A DNA stretch of 64,000 nt from CAMDKS01 sp964402975 (GCA_964402975.1 CAYOEM010000005.1:62001-126000); one strand, 5' to 3'. Positions 1 through 9,366 are shown, numbered from the stretch's first letter. Made by a program: numbers and translations. Notes: a model not told the origin generated them from the letters alone.

Positions 1-1000
1 TCTTTTCCATGAGTCCAGGGGTTCGTAAAACCTCTGCGTAAAGTCCCTCGGTCGGTAAAAACATAACGGCAAAATCAGTTGTACGCGGAGGATGAATATA
101 TTTATCCCGAATGCTTTTGGCAGCAACTCGGACAGCTGATTCCAACTCGCGACGCGCCGTCTGAACAACGTCGGTGGCCCCAGCCTCTTGTGCATCAAGA
201 AGCCTCTGATATGCCTCCTGCGGAAACTTACTATCGATAGGAAGAAATACCACGTCGCCACCCTCCTCACGTCCGGGAAGCTTCACGGCAAACTCGACCA
301 TATCGGCATTACCACCTAGTTTTACATTCGACTCATACTGATCGGGTGTGAGCGTTTGCTCCAGTAACATCGCCAACTGAACCTCACCCCAAGTGCCGCG
401 GGATTTCACGTTAGTCAGGACTCTCTTAAGATCGCCCACCCCATTTGCCAGGCTCTGCATCTCACCGAGTCCTCTTTGCACTTGTTCCAATCGCTCACCG
501 ACCATTTTGAAAGACTCGCCTAAGCGTCGCTCGAGGGTTCCTTCCAGCTTCTCTTCAACCGTTTTACGCATCATCTCCAGTCTGTCGCCACTTTGCTTTT
601 CAATGTGAAGAAGGCGCTCGTCAACCGTACGCTGCAGATCTCGCATACGCACATCATGATTTTCGGCTGTTGATGTCCACTGCTTAGAAATAACGTCAAG
701 CTGCTTAAGCTGATTTTCCGAATTCTTGAGTACCTGCCCGGTAATTAATTCATGACCGACCCTCATAGCCGATGAAATCTCATCCCTAAGATTTTTACCC
801 AATACCGTTAGCTCTTGCCTAACGCGTGAAAACTCGTCAACAAGCAGCCTGTTATTTGCAGCGTTGAACTCACCCAAGCTCTTTAAAAGTGTCTCGGACT
901 TCGTGGCTTCTGATACAAGAGTTAGCTTGCGAAGGACCAAAAGACAGAGCACAAACACCGCGGTCACCATGATCAGCATGAGTAACTCTAGTTGACCCAT
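1..1000 (-). CDS. rmuC: RmuC family DNA recombination protein, 3' end cut by the window
   Basis: About 333 codons are visible and the gene runs off the left edge. The start ATG at 998-1000 follows a GGAGGG ribosome site. The protein opens with one membrane segment (about residues 3-23), continues with a long charged coiled coil (about 25-180), then enters the conserved RmuC core: GTWGEVQL, an Asn-Val-Lys-Leu stretch, PIDSKFPQEAYQRL, and TTDFAVMFLPTEGLYAEV. RmuC proteins have a nuclease-like fold and limit inversions at short inverted repeats in E. coli; the biochemical activity is poorly known. It is divergent from the mevalonate operon. The family call is firm; the C-terminus cannot be judged. 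Confidence 0.9.
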   Translation of the reverse strand, partial: MGQLELLMLIMVTAVFVLCLLVLRKLTLVSEATKSETLLKSLGEFNAANNRLLVDEFSRVRQELTVLGKNLRDEISSAMRVGHELITGQVLKNSENQLKQLDVISKQWTSTAENHDVRMRDLQRTVDERLLHIEKQSGDRLEMMRKTVEEKLEGTLERRLGESFKMVGERLEQVQRGLGEMQSLANGVGDLKRVLTNVKSRGTWGEVQLAMLLEQTLTPDQYESNVKLGGNADMVEFAVKLPGREEGGDVVFLPIDSKFPQEAYQRLLDAQEAGATDVVQTARRELESAVRVAAKSIRDKYIHPPRTTDFAVMFLPTEGLYAEVLRTPGLMEK

Positions 1001-1363
1001 AAAACTCAACCCTCCGCTAGCGGCACTAATTCTTCGGGCATTCTTCGAGGTGACATCTAAGACGACGGTTGTAACAGACGTGAGGAGTCTCGGGCAACAT
1101 AAGGACGACAAAAGCGATCTGGGAGGCCTCGTTTAGCGTGTCGAGGCTCCAAAAAAAGACTTTTTAGTCCCACGGATCAAGCTCAATGCTCTATCAATGG
1201 ACCACTCTTGGGGATCTGACAGCAGGCGAACACACTCTCTGGCCATCTAACCAGCTAAAATCGTTGAATATTTTTTTTGAGACCTGTTATGGACATGTGG
1301 CTATTTTTTTTGTTAAGAGTCTGCGATGGATTCTTGAACTACTAGCCGGAAATTGCTGATGAA
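1001..1363. other. Divergent intergenic region between rmuC and the mevalonate operon
   Basis: These 363 bases have no convincing coding frame. They should carry the promoters for rmuC (minus) and the mevalonate-menaquinone operon (plus). Two T-runs of eight bases lie near 1269 and 1305, and a short GACT/AGTC hairpin lies near 1159-1170. I could not identify a good -35/-10 pair or an operator. Confidence 0.4.
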
Positions 1364-2662
1364 ATGATGGAAACACCTGATTTAAACGCACCGCCGGAAG
1401 CGAGCGCCGTTACCGGCGCAAAACAAAAACCCGCAACTGCGCCCAGTGACAAACACCCAACCGAGCAGGATTCATCTCGGTTGCCTGGTTTTTACGAGCT
1501 ACCGGTTGGCGAAAGGCTTCAAACGGTCGCGAAAGTCGCTAACCTCTCAGAATCCGAAAAGTTCAGCATGGGACAATTCGGCTCCCTCAATGGTGAGCTG
1601 ACGGACGTCTTTATTGAAAACGCGATTGGGACTTTCTCATTGCCGCTCGGTATTGCGACCAATTTTTTGATAAATGGCGAAGACGTTTTGGTGCCCATGG
1701 CCGTGGAAGAATCTAGCGTGCTAGCTGCTGCCAGTCATGGAGCAAAACTAGCTCGTGTAGGTGGAGGTTTTAAGACCTCGGCCACGCCACCCGTAATGAC
1801 TGGTCAGATCCAGATTTTCCTCAAAAAAGAGTGCGCATACGACGAACTTCTTCAGTCAAGAAAAGCTGATTTATTGGGCCTTGCCAACCGCGGCCAGGAC
1901 AGCCTCCTCGCAAGGGGCGGGGGCGCTATAGATTTGGACTGGCATTATATAAAAGAAATGCACAGTTTGGTTTTGCATCTTTACATTGACACTCGCGAAG
2001 CCATGGGCGCTAACATCGTCAACACGATGTGCGAGCGCGTTTCAACCTTACTACCGAACATCCTACCCTGCGAACTTGGTTTACGCATTCTGACCAATTT
2101 AACCGACAGACGCCGCGCTCGCGCCGAATGTCTGATCCCAGCTTCAGCTTTCAACTCACCGGAGTTCAACGGCCAAGACGTCGTGGATCGGATCGAGAAG
2201 GCCTACTTATTTGGCTTTTATGACAGATACCGCGCCGCTACCAATAACAAGGGCATCATGAACGGGATCGACCCCGTCCTGATAGCCACAGGCAATGATT
2301 GGCGCGCCGCTGAAGCGGGAGCTCACGCTTGGGCCGCACGGGAGGGCACTTACCGGCCACTCGCAGTTTGGAAAAAGACGTTGCACGGGGACTTACATGG
2401 CAGCCTTGAGTTACCAATGGCGGTCGGCGTCGTGGGGGGCGTCACAAAACTGCATCCCACTGCCCAGGCCAGCTTGAAGATCATGGGAAATCCTGATGCC
2501 AGTCGCTTGGCTCAGATAGTCGTTGCGACCGGACTTGCGCAGAATTTGTCTGCTTTGCGAGCACTAGCGTCCGAAGGCATTCAGCGAGGCCACATGGGCC
2601 TTCACCAGAAAAATCTTGATTTACTCCATCAGCGCATCCAGCCAAGCAGTACCCGAAACTAA
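1364..2662 (+). CDS. mvaA: Hydroxymethylglutaryl-CoA reductase, class II
   Basis: 432 residues, the usual length of the soluble bacterial (class II) enzyme. It interconverts HMG-CoA and mevalonate, the committed step of the mevalonate pathway. Visible family blocks are ENAIGTFSLPLGIATNF followed by MAVEESSVLAAASHGAKLAR (catalytic Glu region), DTREAMGANIVNTMCE, GIDPVLIATGNDWRAAEAGA (catalytic Lys/Asn region) and, near the C-terminus, GHMGLHQKNL with the catalytic His. There is no membrane segment. ATG codons at 1364 and 1367 are in frame; the ribosome site is weak. It is the first of six genes spaced by 22 bases or fewer, so it probably sets expression for isoprenoid and menaquinone synthesis. 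Cofactor preference (NADH or NADPH) cannot be read here. Confidence 0.95.
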   Translation: MMETPDLNAPPEASAVTGAKQKPATAPSDKHPTEQDSSRLPGFYELPVGERLQTVAKVANLSESEKFSMGQFGSLNGELTDVFIENAIGTFSLPLGIATNFLINGEDVLVPMAVEESSVLAAASHGAKLARVGGGFKTSATPPVMTGQIQIFLKKECAYDELLQSRKADLLGLANRGQDSLLARGGGAIDLDWHYIKEMHSLVLHLYIDTREAMGANIVNTMCERVSTLLPNILPCELGLRILTNLTDRRRARAECLIPASAFNSPEFNGQDVVDRIEKAYLFGFYDRYRAATNNKGIMNGIDPVLIATGNDWRAAEAGAHAWAAREGTYRPLAVWKKTLHGDLHGSLELPMAVGVVGGVTKLHPTAQASLKIMGNPDASRLAQIVVATGLAQNLSALRALASEGIQRGHMGLHQKNLDLLHQRIQPSSTRN

Positions 2663-2684
2663 TTCCCTAACGGAGAGCGCTCTA

Positions 2685-3791
2685 GTGAAGACTATACAGG
2701 TTTACATCCCAGGAAAAGTCATGCTGGCTGGGGAGTATTCGGTCTTACGCGGAGGCCACGCCTTAGCTGCGACGCTCGACTATGGGATGACGGTGAACGT
2801 AACTTGGGACCCCAGGGCTGCGTTTTGGGAAATCTATAGCAACCTCTGGCAAGAACCTAAAATTATTCACGACGACCACACACCACAGACTGACATCTTA
2901 TGCAGAGCCGTTCAATTTGCTGCAAAAAAAACTGGTATGCATGGTGGACGTGTAACCATCGACTCCGATCTCGATCTTAGTTTTGGGGTGGGCTCTTCAT
3001 CAGCACTACGGCTTGGAGTTTGTGGAGCGTTTTTTGCTCTCCAAAAATGGAACGACATCAAAGACAATGACGGCTTGCCGCGGGAAGCTTTGACATCTGC
3101 TTGGCAACTTCAATCAGAGGCCCAAGGATTGGCGAGCGGCTATGATATAGTGACCCAATTCGTCGGTGGTCTTGTTGAGTTTAACTTTGATTATGCAGCC
3201 AACCGCTGGGAGCCGCACTGGTTTAAACACCACGTCGACGGTCTGAGTAAAATGACTCATGTCTTTGTGGGCGGCCGCGGAGCGCCGACTACCACGACGA
3301 TGCAAACGACGGGATCATGGCTTGATACGGCTGGACGCCTCGACAGGCTCTTGGATGTCTCTGAGTCATTGGTGGATTCGTTTAACGCTTACATCCACAG
3401 CCCAGATAGGGTGTCATTCCAGCGCTTGGTGTCCTCCTGCGCAGCATCTCGCGCATTATTCGCTGGCAACCCCCACTTTCCGACAGACTTGGCTCAAGCT
3501 CTGTCAGATATCGGTGGCCTTGACAGAAATTGGAGTTGGAAGACCACAGGAGCGGGAGGAGAGGACGCTATTCTAGTAGTCGCGATGGATAAAGAACTTA
3601 AGACCATCACCAACCAACTTGCATTGTCGGGCTGGCACCCCATGGGTGCTCGCTTCTCTGACGATGGCGCAAAAATTTTAAAAATTGCGAGCGATATCAA
3701 ATCACCCTCTCACACGCATGATTTTGGCGTGAAGTCTGCGTCAAAGAACCCCACTGATGGTGTCGCCACGCACTTTGAGGCAAATCATTAA
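2685..3791 (+). CDS. GHMP kinase, probably phosphomevalonate kinase
   Basis: A GHMP-family ATP-dependent kinase that by elimination phosphorylates phosphomevalonate to diphosphomevalonate. The chosen start is GTG at 2685, nine bases after a GGAG site at 2672, giving 368 residues beginning VKTIQVYIPGKVMLAGEYSVL. A TTG at 2616 would add 23 residues lying inside mvaA and is unlikely. The N-terminal PGKVMLAGEYSVL block is typical of phosphomevalonate kinases, the ATP loop reads SFGVGSSSALRLGVCG, and the C-terminal motif KTTGAGGEDAILVV closes the fold. It lies between HMG-CoA reductase and the decarboxylase; the mevalonate kinase is a separate later gene. Exact substrate is inferred from motif and neighbourhood. 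Confidence 0.8.
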   Translation: MKTIQVYIPGKVMLAGEYSVLRGGHALAATLDYGMTVNVTWDPRAAFWEIYSNLWQEPKIIHDDHTPQTDILCRAVQFAAKKTGMHGGRVTIDSDLDLSFGVGSSSALRLGVCGAFFALQKWNDIKDNDGLPREALTSAWQLQSEAQGLASGYDIVTQFVGGLVEFNFDYAANRWEPHWFKHHVDGLSKMTHVFVGGRGAPTTTTMQTTGSWLDTAGRLDRLLDVSESLVDSFNAYIHSPDRVSFQRLVSSCAASRALFAGNPHFPTDLAQALSDIGGLDRNWSWKTTGAGGEDAILVVAMDKELKTITNQLALSGWHPMGARFSDDGAKILKIASDIKSPSHTHDFGVKSASKNPTDGVATHFEANH

Positions 3792-4843
3792 TGCACATGG
3801 TCGAACCAAATTTTCAGTCTTTCACAGCGATTGCCCCGAGCAACATTGCGCTTTTGAAATATTGGGGCAAAAGAGATGCCGCAACGCAGTGGCCAGCCAA
3901 CGACTCCCTCTCGATGACGCTGTCCAAATGCAAAACAATAACGACAGCAACCGCCACCAACGAGGGTCACGACACCTTCATTTTTGAAGATCAATCAATA
4001 ACCTCAAAGACACATCCCGATCACAAGATATTCAGACATATCGAACGTGTACGCAAGGCTTGCGGAGCCTCACGACACATCACGGCGTCAAGCCGAAATA
4101 CGTTTCCCAGTGACTGTGGCATTGCGAGTAGCGCAAGTGGTTTTGCCGCTCTGACACTCGCATCCGCATCGGCGTTCCTCCAGACAACAAAATGGGATGA
4201 ATTATCTACAAAAGGCCTAAAGCGGGAAACCCTGGCCCACCTGGCTAGGATGGGTAGCGGCAGTGCTGGCCGAAGCCTTTGGGGCGGCGTAGTTTTATGG
4301 ACTGCGGGAACATCAGCTTCTGAGCAGCGAATCGAACAAATCTGGTCTGCCGAGCACTGGCATCTGTGTGATATTATCGTAGTACTATCCTCGGCCCCCA
4401 AATCAATGAAATCCTCTGATGCCCATCAAGCCGCATGGGCGAGCCCTTTGTATGCTCCTCGATTAGCAGCTATACCAGAACGCTTCAATCGAATTAACCG
4501 CGCCCTAGCGGATCATAATCTTGAAAATCTTGGTCAAGAAATAGAACAAGAAGCCCTCGATATGCACGCAGTGTGCATGACAGGTTCGCCGCAAGTTCAG
4601 TACCTAACGAAAGCTAGTTTAGATTTTTTGGTTTGGCTCAGGACGGAGCGCCGATTTGGTCGCCTACCAGCCTGGGCAACAATTGACGCAGGCCCGAATA
4701 TTCACCTCATTTGCCTAAAGCGAGACTGCGATAGCGTCGTCAGAGCTGTACAAAACAGCGACTTCAATTGTCGCGTTATCGTTGATCACATCGGTTGTGG
4801 TCCATCTCTTACCGAAGGCTCAGGAGAACTATTGAATGACTGA
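3791..4843 (+). CDS. mvaD: Diphosphomevalonate decarboxylase
   Basis: 350 residues; converts diphosphomevalonate with ATP to isopentenyl diphosphate, CO2 and phosphate. Diagnostic stretches are APSNIALLKYWGKRD near the N-terminus, the substrate loop NDSLSMTL, the ATP loop SDCGIASSASGFAAL and the glycine-rich GSGSAGRSLWGGVV, with a catalytic Asp expected in TIDAGPNIH near residue 298. The ATG overlaps the stop of the preceding kinase in a TAATG junction, which implies translational coupling. The key residues of the family appear intact, so this is read as a true diphosphomevalonate enzyme and not a mevalonate-3-kinase. Confidence 0.93.
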   Translation: MHMVEPNFQSFTAIAPSNIALLKYWGKRDAATQWPANDSLSMTLSKCKTITTATATNEGHDTFIFEDQSITSKTHPDHKIFRHIERVRKACGASRHITASSRNTFPSDCGIASSASGFAALTLASASAFLQTTKWDELSTKGLKRETLAHLARMGSGSAGRSLWGGVVLWTAGTSASEQRIEQIWSAEHWHLCDIIVVLSSAPKSMKSSDAHQAAWASPLYAPRLAAIPERFNRINRALADHNLENLGQEIEQEALDMHAVCMTGSPQVQYLTKASLDFLVWLRTERRFGRLPAWATIDAGPNIHLICLKRDCDSVVRAVQNSDFNCRVIVDHIGCGPSLTEGSGELLND

Positions 4844-5867
4844 CTTACTTTGGCCGTCAGATGGCAACCAAACCGGCCGCTTCGACAAATCCATGAGCTT
4901 TGCTTTCACACAGAACCTCGGATTCTCTGGGGCACCTATTCGTGGCGAGGCGACCGCGAGAGCATCTGGAAAAGTGATTTTAGTGGGTGAACATGCTGTG
5001 GTCTACGGCGCACGTGCTATCGCCATTCCTTTGCTCTCACGATCCATGAAACTCCATATTTATACCGACCGAATCACCACAACCCACCCAAAAATCAAAT
5101 TTCAGATTGGCTCACAACCAGTTCATCCGTCATTGATCGATATGGTCATAGAGGCATTTGACGTCTTACAAATCCCTAAATTCAATCTGTCGATCGATGG
5201 CCAAAGCACACTGATGCTTGGCGCAGGAGTCGGTAGCTCGGCTAGCCTATGCGTAGGAATTCTCCGTGGCCTTTGCCAAGTCTGTGGGATTTCCATCACA
5301 CCGGCCCGCCTATCGGAATTAGCTAATCGTTTGGAACGTCGCTTTCACGGCAATCCCTCTGGACTAGACACTTCCGTCGTTGCGCTTGAGCAGGCAATTA
5401 TGTTTGAGCGCGGACGTAACGCCGAGGCGATTATCATGAATAAGCCAAAAAATTCGAATTTACCTTGGTGCTTCGTCCTAATTGATTCGGGGGTAAGATC
5501 ACCAACCATAAATATGGTCAGAGCTGCCGAACCCTGGTTTCGCGAGGCGGGCCAGACGGCCATCGAAAGATTCAATACACTCACTGACATGGCTGCAAAA
5601 GCTCTTCGGGACGGAGACACCGAATTGCTTTGCACAGCTATGACCGACTGTCAGGAACTACTGGCTAAAATCGGCGTGGTCACAGAGCCACTGACAGAGA
5701 TGATGAATCTGGTCAAAAGGCATGGCGCTTTAGCTGTGAAAGTCACCGGAGCTGGCGGTGGTGGCTGTGTTCTAGCCCTACTCCCGTCTCATCGCTGCGA
5801 TTCAATTGTGGCCAGCCTTCGCAGCGAACTTGGTGAAAACAGAATCCATCCAATCTTTATCCCGTAG
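4836..5867 (+). CDS. mvk: Mevalonate kinase
   Basis: 343 residues; phosphorylates mevalonate to 5-phosphomevalonate. The N-terminal block ASGKVILVGEHAVVYGARA is the mevalonate kinase signature, followed by the ATP loop LGAGVGSSASLCVGILR, HGNPSGLDTSV carrying the catalytic Asp, and KVTGAGGGGCVLALL near the C-terminus. The ATG at 4836 lies 8 bases inside mvaD. The first 45 residues before the GHMP core are longer than usual, so an internal start (Met near residue 20) is possible. Together with the three genes before it, it completes the lower mevalonate pathway from HMG-CoA to isopentenyl diphosphate. Confidence 0.92.
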   Translation: MTDLLWPSDGNQTGRFDKSMSFAFTQNLGFSGAPIRGEATARASGKVILVGEHAVVYGARAIAIPLLSRSMKLHIYTDRITTTHPKIKFQIGSQPVHPSLIDMVIEAFDVLQIPKFNLSIDGQSTLMLGAGVGSSASLCVGILRGLCQVCGISITPARLSELANRLERRFHGNPSGLDTSVVALEQAIMFERGRNAEAIIMNKPKNSNLPWCFVLIDSGVRSPTINMVRAAEPWFREAGQTAIERFNTLTDMAAKALRDGDTELLCTAMTDCQELLAKIGVVTEPLTEMMNLVKRHGALAVKVTGAGGGGCVLALLPSHRCDSIVASLRSELGENRIHPIFIP

Positions 5868-5878
5868 GACGCGCGCTC

Positions 5879-6772
5879 ATGCATAAGTTAGAGAAAAGTA
5901 ACTCGAAAACACCAATTTCGATCGCGTACAGCCCGGACACTGACGACGCGTTTATGGTTTTAGCGTTGCGTGAAAAGCGCGTTGACTGGGGTGAATTTGA
6001 ATTCTCATTCACGATCGGGGATATTCAGGAACTTAATGATGCCGCAAAGCAGGAAAAATATGACATAACGGCCATCAGCGTCAGTGCCTATCCTCATATT
6101 CAAAAAAACTATCTTCTTATGCCTATCGGAGCCAGTGTCGGAGATGGGTTCGGACCAGCTATTGTTGTGGATCCGCATCGTCACGTAGCTTTGACCGACC
6201 TTAAGAATAGCCGAATTGCAGTTCCCGGACTGTCTACCACGGCTCACATTGCTGCCCAAACCGTTATGGGACCATTTGAACCAGTGCCCATGCATTTCAT
6301 GGAGATAAAAAACGCGGTCCTAAGCGGATCCGTTAAAGCCGGCATTCTGATTCATGAACTACAGTTAGATCCACAGTCAGAAGGACTTCATAAGTTAGCC
6401 GACTTAGGACATCTTTGGCAGGAGCAGTTCCAACGGCCACTTCCTTTGGGAGCGAACGCCATTAGACGGAGTCTTGGCACAAAAAAAATCACTGAATTAT
6501 CTGAAATTTACCTGAAAAGCATCGAGTTGGGACTGCAAAATAGAAGCGCCACCATCTCATCTGCAGTTCGGACGGCCGTCGCACGTAACTCCCTTACCGA
6601 TGAGAAAGGTGACAAATACATATCAATGTACGTGAACGAGAGAAGCCTTGGATTTGACGATGATGTCTTAGATGGGATCGAACTTATTTATAAAAATGGA
6701 TTTGAATTGGGCTTTTTACCGCAGACGACGGTTCGCGATAACCTCAGTGGAACTGATAAAGGAACGTTATAA
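5879..6772 (+). CDS. mqnD: 1,4-dihydroxy-6-naphthoate synthase MqnD (futalosine menaquinone pathway)
   Basis: 297 residues with the periplasmic-binding-like fold used by MqnA/MqnD. Conserved blocks are IAYSPDTDDAFMVLALRE (family form SPCPNDTF), IGDIQELNDAA, YDITAISVSAYPHI, and a long GDGFGPAIVV. MqnD turns cyclic dehypoxanthinyl futalosine into 1,4-dihydroxy-6-naphthoate. The first motif is atypical: DTDD replaces the usual CPND. It starts 11 bases after mevalonate kinase and its TAA overlaps the next ATG by one base, so it is cotranscribed with both pathways. The close paralogue MqnA (chorismate dehydratase) is the alternative, but IQELN and the DITAIS block fit MqnD better. Confidence 0.85.
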   Translation: MHKLEKSNSKTPISIAYSPDTDDAFMVLALREKRVDWGEFEFSFTIGDIQELNDAAKQEKYDITAISVSAYPHIQKNYLLMPIGASVGDGFGPAIVVDPHRHVALTDLKNSRIAVPGLSTTAHIAAQTVMGPFEPVPMHFMEIKNAVLSGSVKAGILIHELQLDPQSEGLHKLADLGHLWQEQFQRPLPLGANAIRRSLGTKKITELSEIYLKSIELGLQNRSATISSAVRTAVARNSLTDEKGDKYISMYVNERSLGFDDDVLDGIELIYKNGFELGFLPQTTVRDNLSGTDKGTL

Positions 6773-8943
6773 TGATGCGAGATATTCGTAAAAAGGTTGA
6801 AACTAACACCCGACTAAATGAGGCGGATGCTCTTTGGCTGTTCGAGAATGCAGATCTTGTTGAATTGGGCTACCTCGCAAACAGTGTGAATCTTCAAAAA
6901 AATGGCAAAGCGGTTTTTTACAATATTAACCGCCACATCAACCCAACGAACATCTGTGCGCTTTCATGTAAATTCTGTGCCTACAGCAAAAAGATAGGTG
7001 ATGAAGGCGCCTACGCGTATGACATCGACGATATGATAAAAAAGGGGGCTGAGGCTGTCTCCCAGGGCGCAACGGAGTTACACATGGTGGGGGGACTCCA
7101 CCCTCGCTGGAACTTCCAGCGATATGTCGACATGATCGCTGCCATGCATCGCGCTTTCCCTGATGTCCACTTAAAGGCATTCACTGCAGTCGAACTTGAC
7201 TGGATGGCGCGCAAGGCCCGCAAAACCATTGCTGAAGTCATGCTGGAACTTAAAGCTGCAGGCTTGGGATCTTTCCCAGGCGGGGGAGCGGAGATATTTC
7301 ACCCAGAGATTCGTGACAAAATTTGTGACACCAAGGTCTCCGGAGACCAATGGATTGAAACCCACCGAACGGCGCACAAGCTTGGTTTGCGCAGCAATTG
7401 CACCATGCTTTATGGACACATCGAGAACTACGCCCATCGCGTTGACCACATGCGACGTCTTCGCGACCTACAAGATGAAACTGCTGGATTCAATGTTTTC
7501 ATACCACTTGCGTTTCAGCCGTTTCAGAATGAAATGGGCGTAAATCGGTACACATTCGGCGCCGACGACCTGCGTACAATTGCCGTTGCCAGACTATACT
7601 TGGATAACTTCAAGAATATAAAAAGCTATTGGGTTATGCTCGGACAGGACGTTGCGCAACTGGCTCTGCAATTTGGCGCCAACGATCTCGACGGCACGGT
7701 TCTCGAAGAGAAAATATCCCGTGCTGCTGGCGGCCGCGCCGGAATGATCATGACGAGGCGAAACCTTGAACAACTGATCAAGCGAAGTGACAGGACACCA
7801 GTTGAACGCACAACTCTGTACGAGCCTGTTAACCAAGCCGACCAAGTTCACCTCTCACCAATGTCGGTAACATCGCTGGATCCAAGACATTCGAGCATTC
7901 TTAATGCGCTCCGAGAGGGTCAAACCATGACGCCATCACATCTTTGGAGCTTAGCTCAGGACGCTTCGTTTCAAGACGTCGTGGCTTCACTTAAACAAAC
8001 AGGGCGTTCACGCTCAAGCTGGTGCTCAACACCCAACACAGTGCTCGTCAGGCTTTCGGAACACCGGACCTTAGAGTCATTTGTAACCAGGGCTCGTGAT
8101 CTTATTTCCAAGCACCAGATGTCGTCTCATGAAGGACATGACTTACCCATGACGTTGACTCTCGACGTCGACACAAATATTTCGATGGCACATCTTGAAA
8201 ACCATATTCGCGCACTGAGAAACACGGCGTTTGACACTAGAACTATTGTACGAGGTCTGGCTTGGGCTGATAATTCTGATGGCTCTAACGATACGTCGAT
8301 GGTTGAAGCCTTCGCGTCCTTGCGTCATTTGGGGGTTGTGGAGCTTGAAGAAAACCCCGACTTCGACTGCCGACTGGATGATGATGTAAAGTGGCAAATT
8401 TTTGCATGGGCCTTAGCGGCTGATATAACCGTGCGCCCAAGCATCACACTCAGGTCACAAGCCGATCAGGTCGACTGGTCCGATTGGGCTGATTGCGTCA
8501 CAAAAATGCGGGGACGGCTTGCCTCTTATCCAATCATTCAGACGATCAATTTTAATGCCGCCAGAGATAACCACATTATGCCCAGTGAATACCTTAAAGC
8601 ACTAGCTCTGACTAGATTGGCCCTGCCGTCGCTGCGCGATATATGGACTCCACTGCTTGGTTTCTCAGCACTTTCGCCTCAGAGGGGTCTTGGGGCTAGC
8701 GATGACCAGGATCCCGTGATGAAGCTTATATCCGTCTTGGGGGACTTCGGTAGCTCAGGACTTGGCGCTCTGCCAGTGAACATTTACTCTGCCGCCCGTG
8801 TGGCAGAAGACGTCTATGCCTCGGGCCGACATTTTTTGCCAGGCTCAAGCATCGTTTCGACCCTGTCAAATGCCGGTGATTTAATGGCTAGTTTAAGTGA
8901 GCTACGCCATGTCCCTAGGATTCATCAAGGAGGTTTGCGTTAA
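6772..8943 (+). CDS. mqnE: MqnE aminofutalosine synthase fused to a cysteine-less MqnC/MqnE-like half
   Basis: 723 residues, about twice the family length. Residues 1-365 are a normal aminofutalosine synthase: the radical-SAM cluster motif is C62, C66, C69 in NPTNICALSCKFCAY, followed by ELHMVGGLHP, GGGAEIF, SNCTMLYGH, LRDLQDETAGFNVFIPLAF and LALQFGANDLDGT. Residues 366-723 look like a second copy of the same barrel: an N-terminal LREGQTMTPSHLWSLAQD element, a VRPSITLRSQ strand aligning with SNCTMLYGH, PIIQTINFNAA aligning with FNVFIPLAF, SEYLKALALTRLALPSLRDIW and GLGASDDQD aligning with FGANDLDG. No CX3CX2C motif is present in this half, so it cannot bind a radical-SAM cluster in the usual way. 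MqnE joins radical SAM chemistry to the chorismate-derived substrate; the second half may be structural or regulatory. Confidence 0.88.
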   Translation: MMRDIRKKVETNTRLNEADALWLFENADLVELGYLANSVNLQKNGKAVFYNINRHINPTNICALSCKFCAYSKKIGDEGAYAYDIDDMIKKGAEAVSQGATELHMVGGLHPRWNFQRYVDMIAAMHRAFPDVHLKAFTAVELDWMARKARKTIAEVMLELKAAGLGSFPGGGAEIFHPEIRDKICDTKVSGDQWIETHRTAHKLGLRSNCTMLYGHIENYAHRVDHMRRLRDLQDETAGFNVFIPLAFQPFQNEMGVNRYTFGADDLRTIAVARLYLDNFKNIKSYWVMLGQDVAQLALQFGANDLDGTVLEEKISRAAGGRAGMIMTRRNLEQLIKRSDRTPVERTTLYEPVNQADQVHLSPMSVTSLDPRHSSILNALREGQTMTPSHLWSLAQDASFQDVVASLKQTGRSRSSWCSTPNTVLVRLSEHRTLESFVTRARDLISKHQMSSHEGHDLPMTLTLDVDTNISMAHLENHIRALRNTAFDTRTIVRGLAWADNSDGSNDTSMVEAFASLRHLGVVELEENPDFDCRLDDDVKWQIFAWALAADITVRPSITLRSQADQVDWSDWADCVTKMRGRLASYPIIQTINFNAARDNHIMPSEYLKALALTRLALPSLRDIWTPLLGFSALSPQRGLGASDDQDPVMKLISVLGDFGSSGLGALPVNIYSAARVAEDVYASGRHFLPGSSIVSTLSNAGDLMASLSELRHVPRIHQGGLR

Positions 8944-9018
8944 GCCTGCTCCATAGTAGACTTAAGGGGCTATAAATCGTTAGCCCTAACCTTCCATATG
9001 ATGGAATAGATACGCACT

Positions 9019-9366
9019 ATGAGCCAGGACGATAGCTTACCACCGCACCCCACTCAGATTAGGCCGAAGGATCAGGATCGGGATACTAGCTCACTTCCGC
9101 CGATAAGTTTGGCACCAGAATCCGAGAATTCAACATCGGAGATCAGCAGCTTACAGAGCGACCCGATGGACAGGGTCTCCCTTTCCAAGTTTTTTGATCA
9201 TCTAAGGCCGTCGTCTAGTTGGTCCACCGGTAGGGCCTTACTGGTAATTTTTATTGGCTCCTTTTTATTTAGCGTTCTGTTTACCTCAGCCATTTTGGCT
9301 GGCATCATAGAAGTTCATCCAGCCGCCATAAAAAGCTTTTTCAAATCCATGTTTGGCAATGGATAA
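9019..9366 (+). CDS. Small membrane protein of unknown function
   Basis: 115 residues. The first 65 residues are polar, Ser/Pro/Asp-rich and probably disordered; residues about 73-98 (LLVIFIGSFLFSVLFTSAIL) form one membrane helix, followed by a short basic tail. No domain is recognised. It starts 75 bases after the mqnE fusion and ends 14 bases before the DedA gene, so it is probably cotranscribed with dedA. Topology would place the acidic tail in the cytoplasm if the inside-positive rule holds; that is inference. Confidence 0.65.
   Translation: MSQDDSLPPHPTQIRPKDQDRDTSSLPPISLAPESENSTSEISSLQSDPMDRVSLSKFFDHLRPSSSWSTGRALLVIFIGSFLFSVLFTSAILAGIIEVHPAAIKSFFKSMFGNG

Noticed and set aside
7867..8943. 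Second active radical-SAM enzyme in the mqnE C-terminal half
   Set aside because: No CX3CX2C or close variant in these residues, so a cluster-bearing enzyme cannot be claimed.
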